NCBI GenBank assembly: GCA_945868505.1
Contig: CAMBLO010000009.1
Location: forward strand, 1-64,000
DNA: 64,000 nucleotides
Direction: 5' to 3'
Source of the DNA: an uncultured Clostridia bacterium
GTDB lineage: Bacteria > Bacillota > Clostridia > Lachnospirales > Anaerotignaceae
Positions within the stretch are counted from its first letter, which is position 1. Each line of letters begins with the position of its first letter. This document shows positions 34,190 through 45,138 of this stretch, piece by piece. Position numbers and translations under genes: made by a program. The notes below the pieces were generated by a model. It worked only from the letters and a program-made list of their open reading frames with translations, had not been told where the DNA came from and ran no database searches.

Positions 34190-34262
34190 AGCTGATAGCG
34201 GGACTCGAACCCGCGACCTATTGATTACGAATCAATTGCTCTACCAACTGAGCCATATCAGC
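34190..34262 (-). tRNA. tRNA-Thr (anticodon CGT)
   Basis: The gene is 73 bases on the minus strand. The acceptor stem is GCTGATA/TATCAGC with discriminator T, the D-arm GCTCAGTTGGTAGAGC, the anticodon loop TTCGTAA (anticodon CGT, codon ACG) and the T-arm GCGGGTTCGAGTCCCGC. No CCA is encoded. Confidence 0.95.
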
Positions 34263-34354
34263 ATAACCGAAAGATATTATAATACACATCGCAGAAAAAT
34301 GCAAGTAAATTCCCCTCTTCCATCAAAAATACCTTCGACACCATCTTGCCTTTT

Positions 34355-34385
34355 TTACAAAAAAGCGGCGCAAAGAAGCGCCGCC
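34355..34385 (-). terminator. Terminator of the 5'-nucleotidase gene
   Basis: GCGGCGC pairs exactly with GCGCCGC across six bases and is followed by six T on the minus strand. Confidence 0.88.
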
Positions 34386-34401
34386 TTTCTTCTAAAATGT
34401 T

Positions 34402-36282
34402 TTATTTATTTACTACCAATTCCTGACCAACATAGATTAGATTGGGATTTTTGATGATATTTCTGTTTGCTTCATAAATGGATCTCCATTTATAACCGTC
34501 GCCCAGTTCCTTCTGTGCAATTTTCCACAGTGTATCGCCGGCTACAACCTTATACAGATTTGTCACTACCTCAACAGGTTTCACTATTTCTGCAGGAACA
34601 ACAGAGTCTGTAGGAGCAGGCTTTTCAGGAGCAACGGGTGTTTCTACCGGTTCAGAAACCACTTTGATTCTGCCCTGAGATGCTGCGTATTCCTCGCCGA
34701 TCACGCCACCCATGGAATTTACATAGGAAATCAGCGCATCTGCATCCACGATAGCTGTGTCATGGACAAAGGACGCCTCTGTCAATGCGTAATAGGTATC
34801 GCCACCCTCTGCCTGGAAGCTGTTTACCACTACAGTGTAAGTTGCATTCAAATCGAAGGGCTTGCCATTCACGCTGGTGATAGTCACTCTGCTGCCGGGG
34901 TTAGCAGGCCCATAATATGTAGAATCTGGATACTGTTCGCCATTTTCATAAGGAACAGCCGTATTCACCGTATATTCCGCACCAGCAATCTGGGGGAAGC
35001 CGCCTAATGCTGTGGGTATGCAGAAGGTGGATGCTTCCAGAACCTCCAGAAGCTGTTCCCCTGTGACAGTTACCAGAACAACAGTATTGCCGTAAGGGAA
35101 TACTGTATAAAGGGTATTTCTGGAAATTTCCCCTGCAGGAATGCTTGCACGAATGCCGCCGCCATTGGAAAGGGCTACATCCACGCTCATATCCAGACCG
35201 GATTCTTTTACGTATTCTCTGGCTGCATACAAGTACGCATCAGCAGAAAAATCCCCCAGATTTGTTTCCATATTGCGAACACCGGGGTCTCTTTCGCCGT
35301 TCAGATCAACCTTTGTTTCCGCAAAAACATCCTCATAAATACCGTTGATTTCTTCCACATCCGCTGCTACCATATTTGCCAATGCTTCGTCATACTTACC
35401 AAACTCTGCTGCATATTCTGCTGCACTGATAAGGTCTGCCGTTTCTTCCATTGTTTCCATATCCACAACAACCATACCTACGTTTGCCAGATAAGAGCCT
35501 GTGCTTGTTACCATGGTATCGCCCACCATCCTGCCGCCGTCCAGCTCTGTATGGCTGTGACCATCCACAATCAAGTCAATGCCCTGCACTGCCGTTGCCA
35601 GATCGGTGGATCTTCTTCCGGCACTTTCCTCATCTACGCCCAGATGGCAGACACAGATGATATAATCGCAGCCCGCTGTTTTCAGCGCATCTACCTGGGC
35701 CTGTGCCAGTGCGAACATTTCTTCTTTATCCGCAAAATCCAAACCCGCTATGCTGCTGGGTGCTGCCTTTGTCTGGGTTTCTGCCGTATCCAGACCAAAA
35801 ATACCGATGCTCCGACCGCCTTTATCCACAATCATGCTATCGCCAAAGAAAGCCTCTTTCGTGCCTTCCTTCAGAATATTGGCATCCAGAACAGAAACGC
35901 CGCCGGCTTTCAGGGCTGCTGTGATATCCAGCATTGCTTCTTTGCCGAAGTCAAATTCATGGTTGCCCAGAGAAACTGCATCATAATCCGCTTCTATCAG
36001 ATATTCTGCAGCCTTCAAACCCTTGTCATGGTTCACCAAAGTGGTGCCCTGAGAAAAATCCCCAGCATCCAACAGAATCACATCTGCCCCCAACGCTTCA
36101 TAATGATCTTTCAAGGCTGCCACACCGGCAATGCCCACCTGCATTTCTGTAGTCTCATAGTGACCATGCATATCATTGGTGTGCAAAATGACCAGCTTGC
36201 CATCCATTTCTCCTGCCAAAGCAGGAACGGATAAGCCCATCACCATGACCGCCGTCAGCAGCAAAGATACTACTTTTTTCAT
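34402..36282 (-). CDS. Secreted 5'-nucleotidase with LysM domain
   Basis: The 626-residue protein has a signal peptide (1-23, ending ALAG). The metallophosphatase domain has [28 protein letters not shown] and VDGHSHTEL. The 5'-nucleotidase C-terminal domain has [15 protein letters not shown] and [12 protein letters not shown] proline-rich linker leads to a C-terminal LysM ([23 protein letters not shown]). It probably hydrolyses extracellular nucleotides or cyclic nucleotides for salvage, while LysM holds it on peptidoglycan in place of an LPXTG anchor. Confidence 0.92.
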   Translation of the reverse strand: MKKVVSLLLTAVMVMGLSVPALAGEMDGKLVILHTNDMHGHYETTEMQVGIAGVAALKDHYEALGADVILLDAGDFSQGTTLVNHDKGLKAAEYLIEADYDAVSLGNHEFDFGKEAMLDITAALKAGGVSVLDANILKEGTKEAFFGDSMIVDKGGRSIGIFGLDTAETQTKAAPSSIAGLDFADKEEMFALAQAQVDALKTAGCDYIICVCHLGVDEESAGRRSTDLATAVQGIDLIVDGHSHTELDGGRMVGDTMVTSTGSYLANVGMVVVDMETMEETADLISAAEYAAEFGKYDEALANMVAADVEEINGIYEDVFAETKVDLNGERDPGVRNMETNLGDFSADAYLYAAREYVKESGLDMSVDVALSNGGGIRASIPAGEISRNTLYTVFPYGNTVVLVTVTGEQLLEVLEASTFCIPTALGGFPQIAGAEYTVNTAVPYENGEQYPDSTYYGPANPGSRVTITSVNGKPFDLNATYTVVVNSFQAEGGDTYYALTEASFVHDTAIVDADALISYVNSMGGVIGEEYAASQGRIKVVSEPVETPVAPEKPAPTDSVVPAEIVKPVEVVTNLYKVVAGDTLWKIAQKELGDGYKWRSIYEANRNIIKNPNLIYVGQELVVNK

Positions 36283-36493
36283 ACGCTTTCTCCTCCTCTT
36301 CTCATATTGAAAAGTTATTTGAAATCCAACTTCATCATATCATAGAATGTAGAAAAAAACCATTTTTTCAGAAAATCTATCCATTTTAAAAGAAAGCTTT
36401 CGAGGAAAACCGATTTTATCCGGACTTGCAGGAAAAAGAAAAATTTTTTATAATATTCAGGTGAACGATTTTCACAGAAGAAAGGAGAACATC

Positions 36494-37729
36494 ATGCAGA
36501 AAAAAGATATCCTTGAACTGAAGCGTCGCTTCAAAAAAGACGCCTGCACTTTTACAAAACTGCGGGGCTGCTATGTAGACAGCCAGAAAAATATTATTTT
36601 ACATATCAACGAGACCTTCCTCAATTTGGAAGAAGAGGAATTTTATAAATATCTGGAAATCGCAAAAAAAGCCCTTTCCGGCACCATCGGCAACAACCTG
36701 CTGGAGCTTTCTTTTCTGAGGGACGAAGCGGGCACCGAAGCCCAGAAATTCTTCCTTGCGCTTAGAGACAGCGGTCTGAAAGGCGATGGTCTGCTGGATC
36801 TGCTTTATGAACGCATCATCAGAGAATATGAATACGCAGGGAACTATCTGATCCTGCTGTTCCATGATGCCTACGACGTGATCACAAAGACCACCGACAA
36901 CAATAAACTGGACGAATCCGAAGAGGTCTATGAATATATCCTCTGCGCCATTTGTCCTGTGGAACTGACAAAGGCAGGTTTGGGCTATCATAAAGATAAA
37001 AATGTCATTGCACCCCGTATCCGTGACTGGGTGGTTTCCGTTCCCGAAACCGGCTTTCTCTTTCCTGCCTTCTCCGATCGAAGCAGCGATGTAAACGCCA
37101 TGGGGTATTTTGTAAAGGATGCAAAAAAAGCCCAACCCGATTTTATGCGGGAAGCTTTGGGCTGCGAACCCAAGCGCACCGCAACGGAAGAAAAAAAAGC
37201 CTTCCATGGAATCTTGAAGGAAGTGATTTCCGCAGAGGTGGAAGACCCCGCCAACCTGATTCTGGATATTCAGCAAGATCTCAGCGATATGGTGGACGAG
37301 CATAAGAATGTATTTGAAAATGAACCTGTCCTTCTGACCGCTCCCGCCATTCGGGAAGCCATGGCAGATAAAGGTCTTTCTGAAGATGTGATTGCAAAGG
37401 TAGAGGAAATCTGTCAGGAAGAATTTGGCGATGCTCCTCCCCTTGCGGAAAACCTCATTGATAATAAGGCTCTGAACGCCCGTGCCGCTGCAAAAAAAGC
37501 AGAGGTTCTGGCACTGGAAGTGGAAACCCTGCGGCAAAAGCTGGAAGAAAAAGAGGAAGCCGCTCCCGCAGAAGCGCCTGAAAAGGAAATCATCCTACAG
37601 GTTTCCCCTGAAAAGCTGTCTGTCATCAAAACAGAGATGATCAATGGAAAAAAATGTATCGTCATCCCTTTGGAAGAGGATGAACACGCCACCATCAACG
37701 GCAGTGAACTGGAGGAAGCTCCCTTTTAA
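36494..37729 (+). CDS. DUF4317 family protein
   Basis: The protein has 411 residues from ATG 36494 behind AAAGGAG. It begins MQKKDILELKRRFKKDACTF and contains NYLILLFHDAYDVITKTTDN and a helical, alanine/glutamate-rich stretch near residues 330-365 (coiled-coil-like). I recognise it as DUF4317, common in Lachnospiraceae-type Clostridia. The function is unknown; no signal peptide or membrane segment was seen. It is divergent from the nucleotidase gene. Confidence 0.82.
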   Translation: MQKKDILELKRRFKKDACTFTKLRGCYVDSQKNIILHINETFLNLEEEEFYKYLEIAKKALSGTIGNNLLELSFLRDEAGTEAQKFFLALRDSGLKGDGLLDLLYERIIREYEYAGNYLILLFHDAYDVITKTTDNNKLDESEEVYEYILCAICPVELTKAGLGYHKDKNVIAPRIRDWVVSVPETGFLFPAFSDRSSDVNAMGYFVKDAKKAQPDFMREALGCEPKRTATEEKKAFHGILKEVISAEVEDPANLILDIQQDLSDMVDEHKNVFENEPVLLTAPAIREAMADKGLSEDVIAKVEEICQEEFGDAPPLAENLIDNKALNARAAAKKAEVLALEVETLRQKLEEKEEAAPAEAPEKEIILQVSPEKLSVIKTEMINGKKCIVIPLEEDEHATINGSELEEAPF

Positions 37730-37760
37730 AAATGCTCCAAGAATATCATACATACATAAA

Positions 37761-37793
37761 AAATGCAGGATATGCACAAGCATACCCTGCATT
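37761..37793. terminator. Terminator downstream of DUF4317
   Basis: AAATGCAGG-A-TATGC pairs with GCATA-C-CCTGCATTT across four bases: a 14-bp stem with one mismatch, flanked by A-rich and T-rich sequence, so likely active in both directions. Confidence 0.82.
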
Positions 37794-37849
37794 TTCAATT
37801 CTGTACTATATCTTTGGGTTTGCAGACCGAAAATGGAACAATCCCGAAT

Positions 37850-38821
37850 TTACTTTGTTCTCCGCACCGGTCGTACATATTTCCAAAACCGCGTTGGATC
37901 AAAATAAAAATAAAATACTCTGCTGGGGGAAAGATCAAGGCAATACTCTGTTTCCGAAAAATCAAAAGCTTTCATAGCCGCCTCCATCTTTTCCTCCACA
38001 CTGCCGCATTGCTGCTCAAAATCAAAGGGACCATGCTCAAAAACGATATATTCCCCTTCCGGAACATCGATCATCTGCATCTGAGGCAGAATCTCCCCAT
38101 CGTATTCCATGGGAAGGCGCACACCGTAACATTCTGCAAGGGGAATACCCCAACTACAGATTCTGCCGGCAGGCTCGTTGATATAAGCCATAATCTGCCC
38201 ACTGCCGCTGTCAGCCTCACCTCCGCCTGCATCATCCAGCTTTCCTTTGATGCTATCCAGCAAACCGCAAATCGTTTCGCAGTCCTGCCCCGGAATCAGG
38301 CTTTGCTTTTGCCAAAAATCATAATACCCAATGCTTTCATAATTTTTGATATGTAAAAATTTATGGGCGGGAATCGTTACAAAATAAACCTTTACATCCT
38401 CTGAAGATTTCATCATACCAGTTCCTCCAATTCCTAATAAGTAGCAGTCAAAGGGCTTTAGGATAGTACGCAGCAGAACAGGTACAGGCTTTCGGCGGTA
38501 TTCCCGCGGCGTAATTCCGTAGGCTTCTTTAAAAGCGCGGGTAAAGGCTTCATGGGAGGAAAACCCATATTGCAGAGCAATTTCCAAAATGCCCTTCTCC
38601 GTATCCCGCACCTCTTTTAGCGCAAAAGCCAGTTTTCTGTACCGCAGATAGTCCCGAAACTGCATCCCCGAAATTTCTTTAAACTTTCTGGAAAGATAAA
38701 ATTCCGAATACCCAAGTTTCTGGGAAAGGGAACGCAAGGTCAATGCTGCATCCTCCTGCTTTTTGATGCACGCATCGATGTCCTCTATGATAACCTGAAT
38801 CTGCTTCTGCCATTGTTCCAT
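37850..38821 (-). CDS. AraC-family regulator with GyrI-like effector domain
   Basis: The protein has 323 residues from ATG 38821, preceded by GAGGTGAAAGG; a GTG four codons earlier is less well placed. The N-terminal AraC DNA-binding domain holds two helix-turn-helix units (LTLRSLSQKLGYSEFYLSRKFKE and GILEIALQYGFSSHEAFTRAFKEAYGITPREYR). The C-terminal half is a GyrI-like small-molecule-binding fold (VTIPAHKFLHIKNYES, DVPEGEYIVFEHGP). This layout is shared with Rob/BmrR-like ligand-responsive activators. The target genes are unknown. Confidence 0.87.
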   Translation of the reverse strand: MEQWQKQIQVIIEDIDACIKKQEDAALTLRSLSQKLGYSEFYLSRKFKEISGMQFRDYLRYRKLAFALKEVRDTEKGILEIALQYGFSSHEAFTRAFKEAYGITPREYRRKPVPVLLRTILKPFDCYLLGIGGTGMMKSSEDVKVYFVTIPAHKFLHIKNYESIGYYDFWQKQSLIPGQDCETICGLLDSIKGKLDDAGGGEADSGSGQIMAYINEPAGRICSWGIPLAECYGVRLPMEYDGEILPQMQMIDVPEGEYIVFEHGPFDFEQQCGSVEEKMEAAMKAFDFSETEYCLDLSPSRVFYFYFDPTRFWKYVRPVRRTK

Positions 38822-38960
38822 ATACCCTTTCACCTCGCTTCAACTGCTCTGTGATTACTATACTTCATCGGAGGATAACTTGCTTGATTCTACTTGCTCA
38901 TTTTTCCAATATTTCATAAGACCTAAGAAAAGTATATCTCACTTTTTTGGGAGAAGCAAG

Positions 38961-38997
38961 AAAGCTGCTGCAGATGGTCTAACATCCACAGCAGCTT
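38961..38997 (-). terminator. Possible terminator after rubrerythrin
   Basis: AAGCTGCTG pairs exactly with CAGCAGCTT across an 18-base loop, followed by TTTCTTGCTT on the minus strand. The T-run is interrupted. Confidence 0.5.
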
Positions 38998-39020
38998 GTT
39001 GGGTTTCTCTGTTTTCTTTT

Positions 39021-39617
39021 TTATGCCTTGGTTGTATAAGGTGCCAATTCCAGACGAATGAAGAAACCTCTGTCGTGGTCGCAGACAGGACATTTCTGGG
39101 GAGCTTCCTTCCCTTCGTAAACAAAACCGCAGTTCAGGCACATCCATTTACATTCCACATCATTGATAAACAACTGATTCTGTTCCAGCAGGTCTGCCAG
39201 TTGACCGAAACGGTCACCGTGGATTTTTTCAATGCCTGCAATATGATGGAAGGATGCCGCCACCTTTGGAAAGCCTTCCTCCATGGCTTTATCACCGAAA
39301 TCTTTGTATACAGGGTCAAATTCTTCATATTCATTATGCTGGGCTGCCCGCAAAACCTCCAGCACAGATTCATAAATATCCACGGGATAGCTGCCGTCGA
39401 TATGAATATTTTCCCTCGACAGCTCTTTCAAATGGTTATAAAAAATTTCCGCGTGTTCCTTTTCCTGATTGGCGGTGAAGGTAAATACCGCCTCCACCAC
39501 GTGCATCTTCTGCTGCTTTGCCTGAGATGCCGCAAAAGTATAGCGGTTTCTGGCTTGGCTTTCCCCTGCGAATGCCCGCATCAGGTTTTCCTTCGTTTCA
39601 CTGTTTTTAAAATCCAT
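39021..39617 (-). CDS. Rubrerythrin
   Basis: The 198-residue protein has a four-helix diiron domain with E-x-x-R/H-type ligands in FAGESQARNRY, ANQEKEHAEIFYNH and AGIEKIHGDRF. A C-terminal rubredoxin-like domain has its iron ligands in CLNCGFVYEG and CPVCDHDRGFF. It reduces hydrogen peroxide with electrons from NAD(P)H through rubredoxin partners, protecting oxygen-sensitive enzymes. It follows the 2-oxoacid oxidoreductase genes by 17 bases' gap on the same strand, so co-transcription is possible. Confidence 0.93.
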   Translation of the reverse strand: MDFKNSETKENLMRAFAGESQARNRYTFAASQAKQQKMHVVEAVFTFTANQEKEHAEIFYNHLKELSRENIHIDGSYPVDIYESVLEVLRAAQHNEYEEFDPVYKDFGDKAMEEGFPKVAASFHHIAGIEKIHGDRFGQLADLLEQNQLFINDVECKWMCLNCGFVYEGKEAPQKCPVCDHDRGFFIRLELAPYTTKA

Positions 39618-39634
39618 TTCATCTCCTCCTTATA

Positions 39635-41848
39635 TTAAAGCAGTTTATGCTCTGCTTTTGCCTTTAAAATCTCCCATCTTCGGTCGATTTCCTTTTGCAT
39701 CTCATCGGTGATATTTTTGTATTTTTCATGGGTCAGGTGTTTTGTCCGCCCCATCATTTTCAGCCAGTCCGTCACAGGAATTCTCCTCTGCCCCGGGTCA
39801 TAGCTGATGGTGGTGATTCCCTGTTCCACTTCATACAAAGGGAAATAGCAGCTATCCACTGCCGCCCCGATGACCTTCCGTTCCAGATTCGGCTTATCCC
39901 CCCAGTTCAAGGGGCAGGCAGAAATGGCTTTGATATAAGCCATACCATGAAATTGGGCATAATGCTGGGCTTTTGCCGCTTTTTTGATGAAATCCACAGG
40001 GTTGGATTCTGCCGCTGTCGCCACATAAGGGATGCCTGTTGCCGCCATAATCTGTGGCATATCCTTATTGAAAAAAGTCTTGCCATACTGAGCCTGCCCC
40101 ACATGGGAAGTGCTGCTTTTTGCCCCCATGGGCGTAGAATAGGAAAGCTGATAGCCCGTATTCATATAGCCGCCATTATCGTATTCAAAGAGAATCAATC
40201 GGTTGTTACGGATAGCTGTCCCCAAAGCAGAACCCATGCCGATATCCATGCCGCCGTCCCCACTGACCATAATGAAGGTGATTTCGCCTTCGGGGTATTC
40301 GCCCCTTCTCTGCCGTTCTCGGAACATTTCCGCCAAGCCTGTCAAGGTTGCCGCACCATTCTGAAACAGGTTATGCACATAAGGCACTTTGAATGCTGTT
40401 TTGGGATAGCCCGTTGAAACGACCATACCGCAGCCTGTCTGGAACAATAGCACCACATTTCCTTCGATGCCCCGCAGCAGCAGGTTCACATTGACAGGGA
40501 TGCCGCAGCCGGGACAAGCACCATGTCCGGGGGCGATGCGCTTCGGCAGTTCCGTCGTATCATTCAGCCTGCCGCCCTCCACTTGCAGTTTTCCATCCTG
40601 CATGATACATTTCGTCAATCCCAGTTTCGTTTCTTTTTCCGTAAGGGGTGCAAAATACTGCTCCATTTCTACCGATTCCCCAGAATATTTTCCCAGATAA
40701 TCGAACCGTTCCGCCTTTGCATCATAGCAGGACAACAACATTTCCTCTGCATCCTTTTCATAAAAATCTTTGCCGCCCAAGCCATAGATGCGGGTCAATA
40801 CCTTTGCCGTGGAACCTTTTTCCTGCAGCATAGCCTTCAATTCCATGGAAAGATTGCCGCCCTGTGCGCCATAGCTGTCCTGCCTGTCGCCAACCAGAAT
40901 CGTCTTGGCATTTTTGCAAAGCTCGTATAATTCCTCCGCAGGGTAAGGCCGCAGGATGTTCGTTGTAAAAACCCCCACTTTTTTGCCCTGTTCCCGCAAT
41001 TTGTCTACGGCAACCTTTGCCGTGTGGTATGCAGAGCCAAGCAAATACAACACCACTTCCGCATCCTCCGTGCGGTATCCCTCCGCGGCGGCATACTGGC
41101 GCCCAGACAGTTGAAAATAAGCATCAAAAACGGACGGAATCACGGTCTTTGCCGCCTCCATGGCCTGATGGAGCTGAAATTTATTGTTCAGCACATCGGG
41201 CTCGTTCATATAAGAGCCGATGGAAACGGGATGCTGCAAATCCAATGCAGAATATTCTGCATCGTATTTTCCGATGAAATTCTGCACCGTTTCATCCTTC
41301 TCAAAAACCATACACCGTCGCTTCTGGTGACTGGTGAAAAAGCCGTCAAAAGCCACGATAACAGGCAGCTTCACCTGCTCCGCAATCTTCAAAGCGCAAA
41401 TATTCATGTCATAGACCGCCTGAGGGGTATTGGCAAACAAAATAATCCATCCCGTATTCAGGCAGTACATAATATCGCTGTGGTCGCCCTTGATACACAA
41501 GGGCCCAGAAACCGTTCGACAAGCCACATTCATCACCATGGGAAACCGTGTCCCCGACTGGACGGGCAGCTGTTCCAAGGCATACAGCAGACCATTGGCA
41601 CTGGTTGCATTGAATACCCGTCCGCCGCCGGTGGATGCCCCATAGCAAATGCCCGCCGCACTATGCTCCCCTTCTGCAGGAATCATACAGATTTCATGCT
41701 CCCCGTCGGCCTTCATCTGGTCGAGAAATTCGGCAATCTGTGTGGAAGGCGTGATGGGGTAATAGCCCATGACGTGATAGTTGATCTGCTTCGCCGCATA
41801 GGCCGCCACTTCGTTGCCACTTTCAAATAATACTCGTTGCTGTTCCAT
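39635..41848 (-). CDS. 2-oxoacid:ferredoxin oxidoreductase, fused alpha-beta subunit
   Basis: The 737-residue protein starts at ATG 41848, overlapping the upstream stop by one base (TGATG). The N-terminal alpha part has GYYPITPSTQIAEF and EGEHSAAGICYGAS. The C-terminal beta part (from about residue 440) has ACPGCGIP and the thiamine-diphosphate motif GDGGMDIGMGSALGTAIRNN ending EYDNGGYMNTG. With the gamma-delta protein it would oxidatively decarboxylate a 2-oxoacid to acyl-CoA with reduction of ferredoxin. Pyruvate or a branched 2-oxoacid are both possible. Confidence 0.9.
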   Translation of the reverse strand: MEQQRVLFESGNEVAAYAAKQINYHVMGYYPITPSTQIAEFLDQMKADGEHEICMIPAEGEHSAAGICYGASTGGGRVFNATSANGLLYALEQLPVQSGTRFPMVMNVACRTVSGPLCIKGDHSDIMYCLNTGWIILFANTPQAVYDMNICALKIAEQVKLPVIVAFDGFFTSHQKRRCMVFEKDETVQNFIGKYDAEYSALDLQHPVSIGSYMNEPDVLNNKFQLHQAMEAAKTVIPSVFDAYFQLSGRQYAAAEGYRTEDAEVVLYLLGSAYHTAKVAVDKLREQGKKVGVFTTNILRPYPAEELYELCKNAKTILVGDRQDSYGAQGGNLSMELKAMLQEKGSTAKVLTRIYGLGGKDFYEKDAEEMLLSCYDAKAERFDYLGKYSGESVEMEQYFAPLTEKETKLGLTKCIMQDGKLQVEGGRLNDTTELPKRIAPGHGACPGCGIPVNVNLLLRGIEGNVVLLFQTGCGMVVSTGYPKTAFKVPYVHNLFQNGAATLTGLAEMFRERQRRGEYPEGEITFIMVSGDGGMDIGMGSALGTAIRNNRLILFEYDNGGYMNTGYQLSYSTPMGAKSSTSHVGQAQYGKTFFNKDMPQIMAATGIPYVATAAESNPVDFIKKAAKAQHYAQFHGMAYIKAISACPLNWGDKPNLERKVIGAAVDSCYFPLYEVEQGITTISYDPGQRRIPVTDWLKMMGRTKHLTHEKYKNITDEMQKEIDRRWEILKAKAEHKLL

Positions 41849-42930
41849 CAAACCACACCTCCATCCACCCGTTTTTCTGTCAGGAAAGATTCACTTGTGA
41901 TCCAAGAATTGGCACCTGCATCCTCAAATTCCATCTTGTCCACGATCAGGTCTTTATTCCGCACAAACCATTTCGGTTGCGGATGCTCCCGTTCCACGCC
42001 CATGACAAGGGCATTGGTGGGGCAAACATCCACGCACCGCAGGCAGCCCTTGCAATGGTGATAATCCAGCCCCTTATTTACCATAGCAGGCTTGCCTTTG
42101 TATTCCCCTTTTTCAAATTGGAACACCATATCGGGGCAAGTGCTGTCGCATAGCCCGCAGTTGATGCAATTTTCCTGTATGAACAGCGGGATATACCCTT
42201 CTCTGGAAGCAGAAAGGTCGTTGGAAACAGTACTGCCGAAGCGGGGATTGGTGCCGCCGATGGGGGCGTTTTCATAGCCCCATTTGTTTTTTGCCTCCTG
42301 ATAGGGCACTCTTTCGTAAGTCCCATCCTCTTTGAAAAAAGAAGATTTCGTTTCTTCATATCCCCGCCGCAGTCCTTCTAAATTTGCTTCCAGCAAGGCG
42401 GGATATTTCTTCCCAATGGTTTCTCTGGCAATTTCTTCCGCCGCTTCCAAGGGGACAAAGCCGCTCGCCTTAGCAATCGCCCCCAGCATAACCATATTTA
42501 CCCTTGTTTTCGCTTCAATGGCAATATTCAGAGCATCAATACAGAAAATCTCGCCGCCGCAGAGCTTCAGCCGCTTTCGCATTTCCTCCGGAGAAGCATC
42601 CGTATTGATGACGATTTTCGTTTTCTCCGTCACCCCCGCTGTCACGGGCAGCTTTCCCGCCAGTGCTTCATGGAACAATCCCAAAATATGAGGCTGTTCC
42701 ACGGGGCTGTTGATGCCGATTTCCCTGTTTTCCTCCGCCCAGCGAATATAAGCCTTCACCGGGGAACCTCTCTTTTCCGAACCATAGCTGGAAAAACTGG
42801 CAGCGTTCAGCCCCAAGGTCACTGCCCCCAATTCTCCCAGCATCTTGCCGCAGAGATTGGCACCCAGCCCGCCGATGCTTTCCAGTCGAATCTCAAAATA
42901 CCCATTCTCATTCGTGATAGGCAATTTCAT
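41848..42930 (-). CDS. 2-oxoacid:ferredoxin oxidoreductase, fused gamma-delta subunit
   Basis: The 360-residue protein has an N-terminal gamma domain (IRLESIGGLGANLCGKMLGE, GSEKRGSPVKAYIRW) over about residues 8-190, then a delta domain carrying two [4Fe-4S] motifs, CINCGLCDSTCP and CKGCLRCVDVCP. It supplies electron transfer for the alpha-beta protein encoded downstream, with which it is translationally coupled. The ATG follows GGAGG. The two-gene fused layout differs from the four separate genes at 59.3-61.9 kb. Confidence 0.9.
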   Translation of the reverse strand: MKLPITNENGYFEIRLESIGGLGANLCGKMLGELGAVTLGLNAASFSSYGSEKRGSPVKAYIRWAEENREIGINSPVEQPHILGLFHEALAGKLPVTAGVTEKTKIVINTDASPEEMRKRLKLCGGEIFCIDALNIAIEAKTRVNMVMLGAIAKASGFVPLEAAEEIARETIGKKYPALLEANLEGLRRGYEETKSSFFKEDGTYERVPYQEAKNKWGYENAPIGGTNPRFGSTVSNDLSASREGYIPLFIQENCINCGLCDSTCPDMVFQFEKGEYKGKPAMVNKGLDYHHCKGCLRCVDVCPTNALVMGVEREHPQPKWFVRNKDLIVDKMEFEDAGANSWITSESFLTEKRVDGGVV

Positions 42931-43002
42931 CCCATTCCCTCCTTTTCCTCTTTAGTATGGGCGAAATTGGAATGTATATACGCCCTATACGTTCTATACG
43001 CT

Positions 43003-45018
43003 TCATACATTCTCTTCCATCAGCCGATGCAATTCTTTTAAGTCTTTCTGAGGCGCAAAGCAATGCTGCCCCCGACAAAGATAATAGACCTCGCCTTCGT
43101 CCGGAATAGGATAATCCGTCGTAAAGGGTGCGATCTTCGCCAACCGTTCCTGATTCTCTTTAGTTTTGCACAATACGGACAGCCCCATTTCCCGACTTTC
43201 CCCGAGAAATGCCAAAAATGCCGCCGATGGCTTTTCCTCTGCAGAAACACAGATTAATTCCATGGCAGGATAGAACACTTCTCCCATGGCAAAAAGCCCA
43301 AAGCAATGCCCCGAAGGCATCCCTTCCATGGCTCCCGCCAGATAAGAAAGCTGTTTGTCTCTTTTCTCCATCCATTTTGGCGCCCCTGTCAATGCCGCCA
43401 ACTTTGCGAATATATATCCAGCCACAGAATTCCCCGAAGGCAGCGCCCCATCATAAGTTTCCTTCGGTCGATGGATGAGCTGCTCCCCATCCTTGGCATA
43501 GAGATAGAGCCCGCCCTGTTCTCTGCCAAACCATTCCAGAATCATTTCCGCCAGCTGCACCGCCCGTTCCAGATAAGGCAGTTCAAAGGTGGTTTCATAT
43601 AATTTCAGCAGACCAAAGGCATAAAAAGCGTAGTCGTCCAGCTGCCCTTGATGGGCTGCCTCTCCATCCCGATACCGCAGATATAGCCGCCCCTTCTCAT
43701 CAGTCAGTCGCCTTTCGATAAAGTCTGACGCTCTTTTTCCGGCATCCAAATAGGCTTCATTCCTCAAAACAAAACCGGCTTTGGCAAAGGCCCCAATCAT
43801 CAGCCCGTTCCAAGAAGTCAAAATCTTATCATCCAAATGCAGGAATGTGCGTTTTTTCCGATACTCGTATACCTTCCGACAAAGCTCCTCCATTTTTTCA
43901 TTTTTCTTCTCCGAAGGTTCTTCCCGCAGGCGGTTTGGAATGGATTTCCCATCAAAATTCCCTTCTTCTGTAATGTGGAAATAGCGGCAAAATTCCGCCG
44001 TATCATCCCCTAAAATGGTCTGCAGTTCTGTCGGCGTGAAAACGTAATACTTCCCTTCTACCCCTTCGCTGTCCGCATCCTGCCCACAGAAAAAACCACC
44101 CTGTTTGTCAGTCAATTCCCGCAAAACGTAGTCCAGTGTTTTCTCTGCCACGATTCGATAAAAACTTTTTCCTGTCTGCCGATATCCTTCCAGATAAACA
44201 TAAGTCAGCAACGCATTATCGTAGAGCATCTTTTCAAAATGGGGCACCAGCCACTTTTCATCGGTGGAATAACGGGAAAACCCGCCACCGATCTGGTCGA
44301 ACATCCCGCCCAAAGCCATAGCATCCAGTGTTTTTTCTACCGCCGAAAGGGCGATCTCGTTTCCCTCTGCCCTGCCATAGCGCAGCAAAAACAGTAAATT
44401 ATGGGGTGTAGGGAATTTGGGTGCCACCCCAAAGCCGCCCCATTCCCGGTCGAACCGCTGCAGTAATTCCGCCGCCCCCTGCTGCAGCAACGCAGGTGTT
44501 GGCGCAGCTTCCAAGGCTGGTGCTGCCCTTTGCAGGAGTTCTGCAATTTTCTCACCTGTCTCCAACAATTTTTTTCGATCGGTTTTCCATAGCTTTTCCA
44601 CCTGCGCCAGCAGCTCCATCAGCCCCGGCATACCGTATTTGCTCCATTTAGGAAAATATGTCCCGGCAAAAAAAGGCTTTTGTTCCGGCGTCATCAGGAT
44701 AGTCAAAGGCCACCCTCCGGAGCCTGTCATCATCTGGCAAACGCCCATATAAACAGAATCAATATCCTGTCGTTCCTCCCGGTCAACCTTGATGGCAACG
44801 AACCCTCTGTTCAAAATTTCCGCTACTTCCTTATCTTCGAAAGATTCTCCTTCCATCACATGACACCAATGGCAGGTGGAATAGCCGATGCTCAAAAACA
44901 CAGGCTTGTCCTCCCGTTTTGCCTTTTCAAAGGCCTCTTCCTTCCACGCAAACCAGTCCACAGGATTATTTTTATGCTGCAGCAGATAAGGTGATTTTTC
45001 ATATTGCAAGCGATTCAT
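43003..45018 (-). CDS. YyaL/DUF255 thioredoxin-fold protein
   Basis: The protein has 671 residues from ATG 45018 behind GAGGAG; the reading frame extends further upstream without a good start. The N-terminal thioredoxin-like DUF255 domain ([29 protein letters not shown]) is followed by an (alpha/alpha)6-barrel-like region of the N-acylglucosamine-epimerase type. Family members (YyaL, human SPATA20) are widespread and poorly understood. The C-H-W-C pair could be redox active or bind metal. Confidence 0.88.
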   Translation of the reverse strand: MNRLQYEKSPYLLQHKNNPVDWFAWKEEAFEKAKREDKPVFLSIGYSTCHWCHVMEGESFEDKEVAEILNRGFVAIKVDREERQDIDSVYMGVCQMMTGSGGWPLTILMTPEQKPFFAGTYFPKWSKYGMPGLMELLAQVEKLWKTDRKKLLETGEKIAELLQRAAPALEAAPTPALLQQGAAELLQRFDREWGGFGVAPKFPTPHNLLFLLRYGRAEGNEIALSAVEKTLDAMALGGMFDQIGGGFSRYSTDEKWLVPHFEKMLYDNALLTYVYLEGYRQTGKSFYRIVAEKTLDYVLRELTDKQGGFFCGQDADSEGVEGKYYVFTPTELQTILGDDTAEFCRYFHITEEGNFDGKSIPNRLREEPSEKKNEKMEELCRKVYEYRKKRTFLHLDDKILTSWNGLMIGAFAKAGFVLRNEAYLDAGKRASDFIERRLTDEKGRLYLRYRDGEAAHQGQLDDYAFYAFGLLKLYETTFELPYLERAVQLAEMILEWFGREQGGLYLYAKDGEQLIHRPKETYDGALPSGNSVAGYIFAKLAALTGAPKWMEKRDKQLSYLAGAMEGMPSGHCFGLFAMGEVFYPAMELICVSAEEKPSAAFLAFLGESREMGLSVLCKTKENQERLAKIAPFTTDYPIPDEGEVYYLCRGQHCFAPQKDLKELHRLMEENV

Positions 45019-45138
45019 GTTTCTCCTCCTCTCATTTTTCCTAGTTTCCTTCAAAAAATTTTTTTCATTCCTGCACTTTCCACGCAAAAAACAAAAAAAT
45101 CCTGATATGTTAAGAAAAAACACATCAGGAGGTCATTT

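Noticed and set aside
33933-34454. Plus-strand frame of 173 codons
   Set aside because: It runs through tRNA-Thr and two terminators and has no recognisable domain.
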